Assembly: GCA_027493885.1 (NCBI GenBank)
Contig: JAOSJZ010000001.1
Location: 1,726,622 to 1,790,621, forward strand
DNA from: Gaiella sp.
GTDB taxonomy: Bacteria > Actinomycetota > Thermoleophilia > Gaiellales > Gaiellaceae
DNA: 64,000 nt
Direction of reading: 5' to 3'
Shown: in pieces, positions 7,678 to 15,959 of the stretch
Position numbering within the stretch: the first letter of the stretch is position 1
Layout of the letters: every line of letters starts with the position of its first letter
Notes under the pieces: generated by a model
Databases searched by the model: none
Told to the model about the DNA's origin: nothing
Seen by the model: the letters and a program-made list of their open reading frames with translations, nothing else
Program-made: the position numbers and the translations under genes

Positions 7678-8763
7678 CTAGCGGAGTTCCGGCGAGCGGC
7701 CGAGGACGCGCTGTGCGCTGCGCGTGAGCCTCCGGTAGACCCTTCTCGGGAGCCGCTGCTCGACGGTTTGCAGCCGGCGCTCCAGCTCGTCGAGCCTCCG
7801 CTGGAGCCGGACGACGTCGGCCTCGCCGAGCACCGCCGCCTCGACGGCGTACTCGGCGTCCTCGACCAGCGTCGGCAGCGGGAAGCGAAGCTCCCGAGCG
7901 CTCCCGGGCGGCAGATAGCCCTCACCCGAAGGATCACGGAGGGCGCGGAGCGCGTCGCGCAGGCGCGTGTCGACGACGAGCCTACCCTCGGCCGTCCCCC
8001 GCTCGAGCTCTGCATCCGAGACGACCAGCGACTCGTAGTACCGGTCGATCCGGTCGCTCCGGAGCGCCGCGTACATGTCGGCGTGGTAGCCGGTCGGGGG
8101 CCTCGCGATGTGCCGCTCGAACGCCGTGCCCTGCAGTCGTGCCTTGTGCTCGCACTGGGCGACGGACCGGAGCGGGAAGTGGAAGCACTCGATCGGGAAC
8201 CAGCCCCGGAGCGGCGCGAACGGGCTGTCCACGAGCGCATGGTTCCCGCGCGTTACCCGGATCTCCGGATGGCCGCGATGGACCACCTTGCGGATCGGCT
8301 TGTAGATCGAGGCCGGGTCGTTGATCGGTGCGAGCGCCGAGAAGCGCACCGTCATCCGCTCGGCGAAGTGCTCCTCCCCGGGCCGCGGGCAGAACACGCG
8401 CAGGAACGCCCCCACGGTCCCGTAGCGCGGCGGCACCGCGCCGAGCACCTCCGAGAGCGAGGCCCCGCGCGGCCACCAGAACTCGTCCGCGTCGGAGTTG
8501 ACCACCCAGTCCGCGCCGTAGTCGGTCGCCGCGAGCCGCGCCATGCGGGTCACCCATTCGTCCTGGCGCAGGTCCTCGCCCGGCTCGTGGATGAGGTGGA
8601 CGTGGCCCGAGCGGGCGTACTCCTCGAGCACCTCGGTCGTGCCGTCCTGCGAGCGGTTGTCGGTCGCGATCACGAAGTCGACCCCGGCGTTCAGGTGGAA
8701 CGCGAGCCACGAGTCGATCATGTCGATCTCGTCGCGCGCGAGGAGCGTCATCACCAGCGTCAT
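7678..8763 (-). CDS. GT2-family glycosyltransferase (DADEFW subfamily), array member 4
   Basis: Intact 361-residue transferase and last gene of a four-gene tandem array. It has ATDNRSQDGTTEVLEEYA, the metal-binding NSDADEFWWPRG, FAERMTVRF, GNHALV and LRGWFPIECFHFPLRS. A C-terminal stretch rich in Arg, Glu and Leu (about residues 310-345, VVRLQRRLDELERRLQTVEQ) predicts a short coiled coil. ATG 8763 overlaps the previous gene's stop (ATGA). It is more diverged than members 2 and 3. As with the others, the donor and acceptor cannot be read; four similar enzymes in series suggest stepwise addition to one glycan (inference). Confidence 0.87.
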   Translation of the reverse strand: MTLVMTLLARDEIDMIDSWLAFHLNAGVDFVIATDNRSQDGTTEVLEEYARSGHVHLIHEPGEDLRQDEWVTRMARLAATDYGADWVVNSDADEFWWPRGASLSEVLGAVPPRYGTVGAFLRVFCPRPGEEHFAERMTVRFSALAPINDPASIYKPIRKVVHRGHPEIRVTRGNHALVDSPFAPLRGWFPIECFHFPLRSVAQCEHKARLQGTAFERHIARPPTGYHADMYAALRSDRIDRYYESLVVSDAELERGTAEGRLVVDTRLRDALRALRDPSGEGYLPPGSARELRFPLPTLVEDAEYAVEAAVLGEADVVRLQRRLDELERRLQTVEQRLPRRVYRRLTRSAQRVLGRSPELR

Positions 8764-8790
8764 CGACGCGCCAGTCTACGAGCTACCCGG
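8754..8790. repeat. Direct repeat copy 1 at the junction of array genes 3 and 4
   Basis: About 37 bases (starting CCAGCGTCATCGACG) repeated at 9789-9825 and covering the last codons of one GT2 gene and the start of the next. It marks a recent tandem duplication. Confidence 0.8.
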
Positions 8791-9798
8791 CGCGGCCCTC
8801 GCGCGAGGGCGTCGAGACGTCGCTCGAGCGCGTGGACGCGCTGCTCGGCCCGGACGAGCCGGTCGACGTCGAGCAGCACCGACGCCTCGGCGGCGTACGC
8901 GGCGGCATCGGGGGATCGGGGAGGGAAACGTGAGCCTCCGGCCGGCGCCGGGGAGCCCGAACGTCCCGTCGTCGTCGCGCAGGACGCGAAGCGCGTCGCG
9001 CAGGCGCGTGTCGAGCGCGAGCGTCCCGTCCGCGAGACCGCGCGCGAGCGCGTGGTCGTCGACGGCATGCGAGTCGTAGAACGCCTCCAGCCGGCCCTCG
9101 CGAAACGCCTCGTCGAGCAGGAGCTGGTGCCGGGTCGGCTCGTAGTCCCGGTTGCGCAGCCAGCCGCCCCGTGCCTTCCGCTCCAGCTGCGCGACCGAGC
9201 GGAAGGAGAAGTGGAGGACTTCGAGCGGATGCCAGCCGCGCAGAGGCTCGAGCCCGGGTGCCTCGGCGCTGTGGTTCCCGAACTCGACCTCCACCTCGGG
9301 ATGCGCGCGATGAGCGACCTTCTGGTGGGCGTGGAAGATCGTCTCCTTGTCACCAGACGGGGCGGGTGCGGCAAGACGTACCGTCATCCGCTCGGCGAAG
9401 AACGCCCCGTCGTCGGGACGCGGCAGAAAATGACGCCAGCAGCCTCCCACCGCGCCGAACCGCGTCGGCACGGTCGCGAGGACGTCCTTCAGCGAGCCGC
9501 CACGGGGCCACCAGAACTCGTCCGCGTCCGCGTGGATCAGCCAGTCCGCCCCGTGCTCGGCCGCGGCGAGCCGCGCCATCCGCGTCACCCACTCGCCCTG
9601 GCGCATGTCGTCACCGGGCTCGCGGAGCAATCGCAGACAGCCTGCGTCCGCGTACCGCTCGAGAATCTCGGTCGTCCCGTCGCTCGAGGCGTTGTCCGTC
9701 GCGAGCACGAGGTCGACGCCCGCATGGAGATGGAACGCGATCTGCGCGTCCACGACGTCGGCCTCGTTTCGCGCGAGCAGCGTCAGGGCCAGCGTCAT
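8760..9798 (-). CDS. GT2-family glycosyltransferase (DADEFW subfamily), array member 3 (frameshifted as sequenced)
   Basis: About 345 residues and the closest paralog of member 2 next door. It has ATDNASSDGTTEILERYA, HADADEFWWPRGGSLKD, FFAERMTVRL, HAHQKVAHR and LRGWHPLEVLHFSFRS. Near the C-terminus a run of five G (8910-8914) has one base too many: removing it joins TFPSPIP to DAAAYAAEASVLLDVD, restores the coiled-coil tail RAEQRVHALERRLDAL found in member 2, and carries the frame to a TGA at 8760 that overlaps the next ATG. Without the correction the protein would end in an unrelated Arg-rich tail, so an indel error is the better reading. Confidence 0.85.
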
Positions 9799-9825
9799 CG
9801 ACGCGCCAGTCTACGAGCTACCCGG
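9789..9825. repeat. Direct repeat copy 2 at the junction of array genes 2 and 3
   Basis: Matches 8754-8790 except for an additional G in the GGG at 9824-9826. The extra base shifts the end of array member 2. Confidence 0.8.
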
Positions 9826-10836
9826 GCGCGGCCCTCCCGTGAGCGCGTCGAGACGTCGCTCGAGCGCGACGACACGCTCCTCGGCACGGACGATCCCGTC
9901 GATCTCGACCAGCACCGACGCCTCGGCGGCGTAGGCAGCGTCGTCGGCCGCGCTCTCGCGCCGGAACTCGATCGTCCGCCTCTCCCCGGGAAGGGCGAAC
10001 GAGCCGTCGTCGCCGCGAAGACCGCGGAGCGCGTCGCGCAGACGGGTGTCGACGGCGAGCGTCCCGTCCGCGAGACCGCGGCCGAGCGCCTCGTCGTCGA
10101 CGGCATGCGAGTCGTAGAACGCCTCCAGCCGGCCCTCGCGAAACGCCTCGTCGAGCAGGAGCCGGTGACCGGTGGGCTCGTAGGCCGGGCTGCGGAGCCA
10201 GCCGCCCCGTGCCTTCTGCTCGAGCTGCGCGACCGAGCGGAAGGAGAAGTGGAGGACTTCGAGCGGATGCCAGCCGCGCAGAGGCTCGAGCCCGGGCGCG
10301 TCGGCGTTGTGGTTTCCCCGTTCGATCTCCACGCCGGAGTGTCCACGGTGCGCGACCTTCTGGTGGGCGTGGAAGATCGTCTCCTTGTCGCCCGGGTGCG
10401 CCGGCGTGGCGAGGCGAACCGTCATCCGCTCCGCGAAGAACGAGCCGTCGTCGGGGCGGGGCAGGAAATGGCGCCAGCAGCCGCGGACGACGCCGTACCG
10501 CGCGGGCACTCTCGCGAGGACGTCCTTCAGCGAGCCGCCTCGCGGCCACCAGAACTCGTCGGCGTCGGCGTTGAGCACCCAGTCGGCGCCGTGCCGGGTG
10601 GCCGCGAGCCGCGCCATCCGCGTCACCCACTCGCCCTGGCGCATGTCGTCGCGACGCTCGCGGAGGAGCTGTAGGCATCCCGCGCGCTCGTAGCGCTCGA
10701 GGATCGCGGTCGTCCCGTCGCTCGAGGCGTTGTCCATCGCGATCACGTGGTCGACCCCGGCGTGGAGGTGGTACGACACCTGCGCGTCGACGACGTCGGC
10801 CTCGTCGCGGGCGAGGAGCGTCATCACGAGCTTCAT
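9795..10836 (-). CDS. GT2-family glycosyltransferase (DADEFW subfamily), array member 2 (3' frameshift)
   Basis: About 346 residues with MDNASSDGTTAILERYE, NADADEFWWPRGGSLKD, FFAERMTVRL, HAHQKVAHRGH and LRGWHPLEVLHFSFRS, and nearly identical to member 3 over most of its length. As sequenced, the frame ends early at 9811 after GGPRPGSS. Compared with the duplicated junction at 8754-8790 there is one extra G in 9824-9826; correcting it gives the tail RRVARRLARR and a TGA that overlaps the next ATG at 9798, exactly as in member 3. ATG 10836 overlaps the stop of member 1. The two copies are a natural internal control for the indel. Confidence 0.87.
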
Positions 10837-11936
10837 CGCTGCACCGTCCTTCGCAGACGGAAGGCCCACCTGCGCCCATCGCCGTCGGCATCCTCCGCCC
10901 GCGGGCGCCGCTCCAGCGCCGTGAGCCGGCGCTCGAGCTCGGCGACCCGGGACCGCACCCGGTCGGCAGGGTCCGGGAGGACCGAGACGTCACCCGCGAG
11001 GTCGGCGGCCGCTGCTACCCCGTGGCGCGCGTGCGCCGGCTGTGCGGCTCTCGCCCCGAGCGCCTCAGGGCCGAAGCGAAAGCCGGGCACGAGGGGACGA
11101 TCCCGCCTCTCGCCCGCGAGCCCGCGCAGCGCGTCCCGAACTCTCGTGTCGACCGCCAACGTGCCCGCGGCGAGCCCCGCGGGCAGCTGGTCGTCGCGGA
11201 CGACGTACCTCTCGTAGCGCTCGCGAAAGCTGCCCGCGTGAAGCGCCGCATGTGCCGCGCCGACGTGGGGGCCCACGTCACCCGGAGCCGCGAGCGCTCG
11301 CCCCCAGGCCTCGATCTTCGCCTGCGCCTGCGCGAGCGTGCGAAGCGGGAAGTGGAGGACTTCGATCGGGAACCACCCGCGCAGCACGGGCGCGGCGATC
11401 ACGAGATCGTGGTTGCCGGGCCTGACCAGGACATCGGGATCGCCGCGGTGGATCACGTTCACGTTGGGGTGGAACGGATGCTCCGGCGACGTCCAGGGGC
11501 CGTGCGCCGCGAGGCGCACGGTCATGCGCTCCGCAAAATGCGAACCGTCCTCGGGACGCGGCGCGAAGTGCCGCCACACCCCGAAGAGCGCGCCGTAGCG
11601 AGCCGGCACCGCGTCGAGCACCGCCTTCAGGTCGCCCCCCAGCGGCCACCAGAACTCGTCGGCGTCGGCGTGGATCACCCAGTCGGCGCCATGGCGCTCG
11701 TACGCTACGCGCGCCATGTCGTTGACCCAGGCGCCGGGCTCGTAGCGCTCCTCGTCCTTGCAGTGGAGCTCCAGGAGCCCCGCCCGCTCGAACTCGCGGA
11801 GGACGTCCCTCGTCGTGTCCCGCGAGAGGTGATCCGTCGCCACGACGAAGTCCACGCCCGAGCTCAGGTGGTACGCGAGCTGGGCTCCGACGACGTCCTC
11901 GTGGTCGCGCGTCCTCAGCGTCATCACGAGCCTCAT
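10833..11936 (-). CDS. GT2-family glycosyltransferase (DADEFW subfamily), array member 1
   Basis: Intact 367-residue first gene of the array and its most divergent member: ATDHLSRDTTRDVLREFE, HADADEFWWPLGGDLKAV, FAERMTVRLAAHG, GNHDLV and LRGWFPIEVLHFPLRT, then a longer Arg- and Ala-rich C-terminus with a short coiled coil (AELERRLTALERRPR). ATG 11936 starts the operon, with TACCGT 12 bases upstream. Its stop overlaps member 2 (ATGA). It shares the fold and metal site with the GT2 enzyme at 4636-5673. Confidence 0.87.
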   Translation of the reverse strand: MRLVMTLRTRDHEDVVGAQLAYHLSSGVDFVVATDHLSRDTTRDVLREFERAGLLELHCKDEERYEPGAWVNDMARVAYERHGADWVIHADADEFWWPLGGDLKAVLDAVPARYGALFGVWRHFAPRPEDGSHFAERMTVRLAAHGPWTSPEHPFHPNVNVIHRGDPDVLVRPGNHDLVIAAPVLRGWFPIEVLHFPLRTLAQAQAKIEAWGRALAAPGDVGPHVGAAHAALHAGSFRERYERYVVRDDQLPAGLAAGTLAVDTRVRDALRGLAGERRDRPLVPGFRFGPEALGARAAQPAHARHGVAAAADLAGDVSVLPDPADRVRSRVAELERRLTALERRPRAEDADGDGRRWAFRLRRTVQR

Positions 11937-11948
11937 AGCGCGACGGTC

Positions 11949-11954
11949 ACGGTA
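11949..11954 (-). promoter_or_regulatory. Putative -10 element (TACCGT) of the GT2 array operon
   Basis: TACCGT with 12 bases to ATG 11936, so the mRNA would have a leader of only a few bases. It lies back to back with the TACGAT serving the DegT gene. Confidence 0.35.
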
Positions 11955-11976
11955 CCACTGCCTCCGCCAAACGACG

Positions 11977-11982
11977 TACGAT
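11977..11982 (+). promoter_or_regulatory. Putative -10 element (TACGAT), leaderless DegT/NeuD/BKACE operon
   Basis: TACGAT with a 6-nt spacer to GTG 11989. Confidence 0.55.
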
Positions 11983-11988
11983 CGCGCG

Positions 11989-13113
11989 GTGCGGCGAACG
12001 GAGGTGCCGATTCACCGGCCGTATCTCGGCCAGGCGGAGCTCGAGCGGATCGCCGCGGTCCTCGAGTCGCGCTGGCTCGGCTCGGGGCCCGTCACGCGCG
12101 AGTTCGAGGACCGCGTTGCCGCCCTCTGCGGCGCGCGGAACGTCGTCGCCGTCTCGAGCGGAACCGCTGCCCTTCAGCTTGCGCTGCACGCGTGCGGGCT
12201 CGAGCCCGGAGACGAGGTGATCCTCCCGTCACTGACGTTCGTCGCCTGCTCCCAGGCGATCGTCGCGGCGGGTGGACGGCCGGTGTACTGCGACGTCGAG
12301 CTCAAGACGGCGACGATCGACGTCGCGAGCGCCGCGGAGCGGATCGGCCCCCGTACGCGGGCGATCATGCCGGTGCACTTCGGAGGCTTCGCCTGCGACC
12401 TCGACGCGCTGCTCGAGCTCGGCCGGACGCGAGGGGTACGTGTGGTCGAGGACGCCGCGCATGCCTTCGGCTCGTCGTTTCGCGGGAGCCCGCTCGGCTC
12501 GATCGGCGACGTCACGTGCTTCAGCTTCGACCCGATCAAGAACGTGACCTGCGGCGAGGGCGGCGCGGTCGTCACGGCCGACGACGAGCTCGCCGGCCTC
12601 GTGCGCAGGGCCCGGGGGCTCGGTGTCGACCGGGACGGGTGGACGCGCCGCGACGCCCACCGGCCGTGGCACCAGGAGGCGGTCTCGTTCGGCCTCCGGG
12701 CCCACATGTCGGACCTGAACGCTGCGATCGGCCTCGCCCAGCTCGAGCGACTCGAGGAGCTCCGAAGCCAGCGGCAGGCGCTCCTGCGCCGCTACCGGGA
12801 AGGGCTCGCGACCGTCGAGGGCGTCGTGCCGCAGCAGGGCGACGTCGACACCGTGTTCCCGTTCCTCGCTCTCGTCCGCGTCCTCGACGGGCGGCGCGAC
12901 GCCCTCCTCGCCCACCTCGAGAGCGAGGGCATCCGGGCCTGGGTGCATTACCTCCCGAACCATCTCCACCAGGCCTTTGCCGACCCGGCCAGCTCGCTTC
13001 CGGCGACCGAGCGGCTCTTCGCCGAGCTGCTCAGCCTCCCGCTCTACCACGAGCTCGCGGAGGAGGACGTCGACCGGATCGTCGAGGCGGTTCGAGCATT
13101 CTTCGACGCATGA
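11989..13113 (+). CDS. DegT/DnrJ/EryC1-family sugar aminotransferase
   Basis: PLP-dependent enzyme (374 residues) that transaminates a keto group of an NDP-sugar. Visible features are SSGTAALQLALHA (PLP phosphate-binding region, about 58-70), PVHFGGFACDLDAL, VEDAAHAFGSSFRG with the PLP-contacting Asp, and the Schiff-base Lys in FSFDPIKNVTCGEGG (about residue 185). The GTG at 11989 is supported by a TACGAT six bases upstream. It overlaps the NeuD gene by ATGA, so amination followed by N-acylation of the same sugar is the natural reading. No 4,6-dehydratase lies beside it; the ones at 49612 and 58626 could supply substrate. Confidence 0.92.
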   Translation: MRRTEVPIHRPYLGQAELERIAAVLESRWLGSGPVTREFEDRVAALCGARNVVAVSSGTAALQLALHACGLEPGDEVILPSLTFVACSQAIVAAGGRPVYCDVELKTATIDVASAAERIGPRTRAIMPVHFGGFACDLDALLELGRTRGVRVVEDAAHAFGSSFRGSPLGSIGDVTCFSFDPIKNVTCGEGGAVVTADDELAGLVRRARGLGVDRDGWTRRDAHRPWHQEAVSFGLRAHMSDLNAAIGLAQLERLEELRSQRQALLRRYREGLATVEGVVPQQGDVDTVFPFLALVRVLDGRRDALLAHLESEGIRAWVHYLPNHLHQAFADPASSLPATERLFAELLSLPLYHELAEEDVDRIVEAVRAFFDA

Positions 13114-13754
13114 GCGAGCCCACGCCGCTCCTCGTGCTCGGAACGCGCGAGATCTCCGCGGAGATCGCCGACGTGGCGACGCAGGCCGGGTACCGCGTCG
13201 AGGGATTCGTCGAGAACCTCGACCGCGAGCGCTGCGACGCCACGCTCGCAGGGCTCCCCATCCGCTGGATCGACGACGTGGCGGCGCTCGCCGACACGCA
13301 CCTGGCGGTGCTCGGCATCGGCACGACGAGGCGCTGGCTCTTCGCCGAGCAGGCGGCGGGCCTCGGCTTCCGCTTCGCGACGGTCGTGCACCCGTCGGCA
13401 AACGTCTCGCCGACGACGAGCGTGGGAGCAGGGTCGATCGTGAGCGCAGGCGTGTCGATCGGCGCGCACACGACGATCGGTCGCCACGTGTTTCTCAACC
13501 GCGGTTGCCTCGTCGGCCACCACAGCGTGCTCGACGACTACGTGACCGTCTCGCCCGGCGCGATCGTCTCCGGTCTCTGTCACGTCGGCACCTCCGCCTT
13601 CGTGGCGACCGGCGCGGTGGTGATCGACCGTGTCTCGATCGGAGAGCGCTCGGTCGTTGGTGCGGGCGCCGTCGTGACGCGGGACGTCCCGGAGCGCGTG
13701 CAGGTGCTCGGCGTGCCCGCGAAGGTCGTGAAGGAAGGCGTCGAAGGACGATGA
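13110..13754 (+). CDS. NeuD/PglD-type sugar O- or N-acyltransferase
   Basis: 214-residue trimeric left-handed beta-helix acyltransferase. An N-terminal Rossmann-like part (LLVLGTREISAEIADVA) is followed from about residue 90 by hexapeptide repeats (VHPSANVSPTTSVGAGSIVS and onward, ending IGERSVVGAGAVVTRDVP). The catalytic base would be the His in LVGHHSVL. It overlaps the aminotransferase upstream and the BKACE gene downstream, each by ATGA. With DegT it would make an N-acylated amino sugar; the acyl donor could come from the BKACE product (inference). It could equally O-acetylate a nonulosonic acid. Confidence 0.88.
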   Translation: MSEPTPLLVLGTREISAEIADVATQAGYRVEGFVENLDRERCDATLAGLPIRWIDDVAALADTHLAVLGIGTTRRWLFAEQAAGLGFRFATVVHPSANVSPTTSVGAGSIVSAGVSIGAHTTIGRHVFLNRGCLVGHHSVLDDYVTVSPGAIVSGLCHVGTSAFVATGAVVIDRVSIGERSVVGAGAVVTRDVPERVQVLGVPAKVVKEGVEGR

Positions 13755-14605
13755 GCGCCCCGCAGCCGCTGATCGTCAACGCCGCGCTGACCGGCATGGT
13801 CCCGACCCGCGCGGACAACGCCGACGTCCCGCTGACGCCGGAGGAGATCGCGGCCGACGCCGAGCGCTGTGTCCTGGCGGGGGCATCGATCGTCCACCTG
13901 CATGCGAGGGATACCGACGGCTCCGCCACCTATCGCAAGGACGTCTACGCCGAGATCGTCCTCCGCGTCCGGGAGCGCTGCCCCGACGTCGTGGTCTGCG
14001 TGTCGACGAGCGGCAGGGTGTTCAAGTCGTTCGAGGAGCGGGCGGAGGTGCTCGACCTCGAGGGCGACCTGAAGCCCGAGCTTGCGTCGCTCACGCTCGG
14101 CTCGCTCAACTTCCCGAAGCAGGCCTCGGTCAACGAGCCCGAGATGATCCGGCGTCTCGCCGAACGGATGGCCGAGCGCGGGATCGTTCCCGAGCTCGAG
14201 GTGTTCGACGTCGGGATGCTCGACACCGCCGCGTACCTCGTCGAGCGGGGGGTGCTGCGGCCGCCGCTCTACGTCAACCTGTTGCTGGGGTCGCTCGGCA
14301 CCCTGAGCGCGACGCCGTTCAACCTCGCGCTGCTCGTCGAGAAGCTTCCACCTCGGATGACGTGGGCGGCCGCCGGGATCGGACGGTTCCAGTTCCCGGT
14401 GAACACGCTTGCGATCGCCATGGGCGGGCACGTCCGCGTGGGGCTCGAGGACAACCTCTGGCTCGACGTCGAGAAGACACGACCCGCGACCAATCTCGCG
14501 CTCGTCGAGCGCCTCGTCCGGGTCGCGACGGCGATGGAGCGCGAGATCGCGACCCCGGCGGAGGCGCGGGAGCTCATCGGCTTGCCTCCACGCTCGGCCG
14601 GCTGA
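13751..14605 (+). CDS. BKACE (beta-keto acid cleavage enzyme, DUF849)
   Basis: 284-residue TIM-barrel enzyme. Known members condense a beta-keto acid with acetyl-CoA and cleave it to acetoacetate plus a new acyl-CoA. The zinc site is seen in IVHLHARD (about residues 46-52; HxH) and the strands IVNAALTGMVPTR, VVVCVSTSGR and ELEVFDVGML follow family order, with GGHVRVGLEDNLW near the C-terminus. Being co-translated with a DegT aminotransferase and a NeuD-type acyltransferase is unusual for this family, which is normally found in amino-acid catabolism. It may make an unusual acyl-CoA for glycan acylation (inference). The 3' end overlaps the opposing gene by 32 bases. Confidence 0.88.
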   Translation: MSAPQPLIVNAALTGMVPTRADNADVPLTPEEIAADAERCVLAGASIVHLHARDTDGSATYRKDVYAEIVLRVRERCPDVVVCVSTSGRVFKSFEERAEVLDLEGDLKPELASLTLGSLNFPKQASVNEPEMIRRLAERMAERGIVPELEVFDVGMLDTAAYLVERGVLRPPLYVNLLLGSLGTLSATPFNLALLVEKLPPRMTWAAAGIGRFQFPVNTLAIAMGGHVRVGLEDNLWLDVEKTRPATNLALVERLVRVATAMEREIATPAEARELIGLPPRSAG

Positions 14606-15959
14606 CCACCTCAGAGATCGCATCGACGACGCGCTCGGCGGCGCGGCCGTCGACCGCGCCGACGACCTGCGCCACGGCACGGCGCCGCTCCGCGGCGAGC
14701 TCGTCCGGCCGCTCGAGCGCACGCTCGATCCCGGCGACGACCTCCTCGAAGCGCCCCGCGCGGTAGAAGGCGCCGGAGGCGGCCAGCTCCTCGTAGTGCT
14801 TCCCGACGACGTTCTTCGCCGCCCACGACTCGCCCGCCGGTGCGCCCTCGTCGTAGAGCACGCAGACGGCGGGACGGTCGCCCACGAGCGCGTCCAGCAG
14901 GATGGTGCCGGCGTTGCAAACGACGGCGTCGACGTGCTGGAGCAGGGTGGCGAGGCCCTCGATGTCGGTGTAGCTCGCCTCCTGGACGGCGACGCCCTCG
15001 TGCCCCTCGGCGGCGGCGAAGCGCTCCCGCCACCGCCGGTCGCGTGGATGCGGCCGGAACACGAGCTGCACGCGCTCGTGCGCGCCGCCCTTCCACCAGC
15101 CGAGCAGGCGCTCGACGAACGCGCCCTCGTACGGCGCGTTGCTCGGCGTATTCCCCGCGACGAGCACGAGGCGGCGCGAAGGGTCGAGCCCGAGCCGGCG
15201 TACCAGCTCCTCGTAGCGCGCGCGCGGCCGCGCTCGGTGGAAGAGATCGGTCTGCGGCCACCCGGTGACCCGCACCCGCTCCGGCTCGATCCCGTGGTAG
15301 CGGCGGAGGTCGTCCTCCATCACGCGGTTCTGGACGACGTAGAGCTCGCAGTGCGGGGAGATGACTCCCTTGCCCACCGTGTGATCCCAGCTCGCGACGT
15401 GCGCCACGACCGGGAGGCGCAGGCGGCGCGCCGCGGCGAGAAACGGGACGGCGCTCGCGGGCTGTACGTTCGAGAGCACGAGGCCGCAGCAATCGTCGCG
15501 CATCGCCGCGAGCAGCCGCCGCGGCACGTGCCGCCACGCGCTGAAGAACCAGCGCTCCATCCCGCGCTCGAGCACCGGCCAGCGCGGCAGCGGCCCGTCC
15601 CGGTCGGTGTCGAGCATCCAGTTCGGGTGCCCGGGCTGCATCCGCTCGGCGTGGAAGCCGTGCCGGTAGTTCAGCCGCATCGCGAGCGGGTAGTAGCCGA
15701 GCCGGCGATCGAGCGCGGCATCGACGCGCGCAAACGCCCGCTCACGGATCGTGAGTGGCGCAGTGAGCTCCTCACCGTAGAGCACATCCTCGACCGGAAG
15801 CCGCGGCGCCCACTCCGCGGCAGCCTCCCGGGGCACCAGGAACACCACGGCGAGCCGCCCGTCCAGGCGCTCCGCGAGACCGTTCGCGATCCCGGTGTCG
15901 ACGAAGACGCGAATCGAGAGCAGGTCGGGGAGCACCAACCAGGTGCGCCGGGCGCTCAC
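14574..15959 (-). CDS. GT-B-fold transferase related to CDP-glycerol glycerophosphotransferases
   Basis: 461 residues. The C-terminal half has the GT-B donor-site pattern RVRVTGWPQTDLF, LVLVAGNTPSNAPYEG, QLVFRPHPRDRRW and DIEGLATLLQHVDAVVCNAG, close to teichoic acid glycerophosphotransferases and to UDP-GlcNAc-2-epimerase-like folds. A glycosyl or glycerol-phosphate transfer onto a surface polymer is likely, but the exact family is uncertain. GTG 15959 overlaps the transketolase stop (GTGA). Its end overlaps the convergent BKACE gene. Confidence 0.65.
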   Translation of the reverse strand: MSARRTWLVLPDLLSIRVFVDTGIANGLAERLDGRLAVVFLVPREAAAEWAPRLPVEDVLYGEELTAPLTIRERAFARVDAALDRRLGYYPLAMRLNYRHGFHAERMQPGHPNWMLDTDRDGPLPRWPVLERGMERWFFSAWRHVPRRLLAAMRDDCCGLVLSNVQPASAVPFLAAARRLRLPVVAHVASWDHTVGKGVISPHCELYVVQNRVMEDDLRRYHGIEPERVRVTGWPQTDLFHRARPRARYEELVRRLGLDPSRRLVLVAGNTPSNAPYEGAFVERLLGWWKGGAHERVQLVFRPHPRDRRWRERFAAAEGHEGVAVQEASYTDIEGLATLLQHVDAVVCNAGTILLDALVGDRPAVCVLYDEGAPAGESWAAKNVVGKHYEELAASGAFYRAGRFEEVVAGIERALERPDELAAERRRAVAQVVGAVDGRAAERVVDAISEVVSRPSVEASR

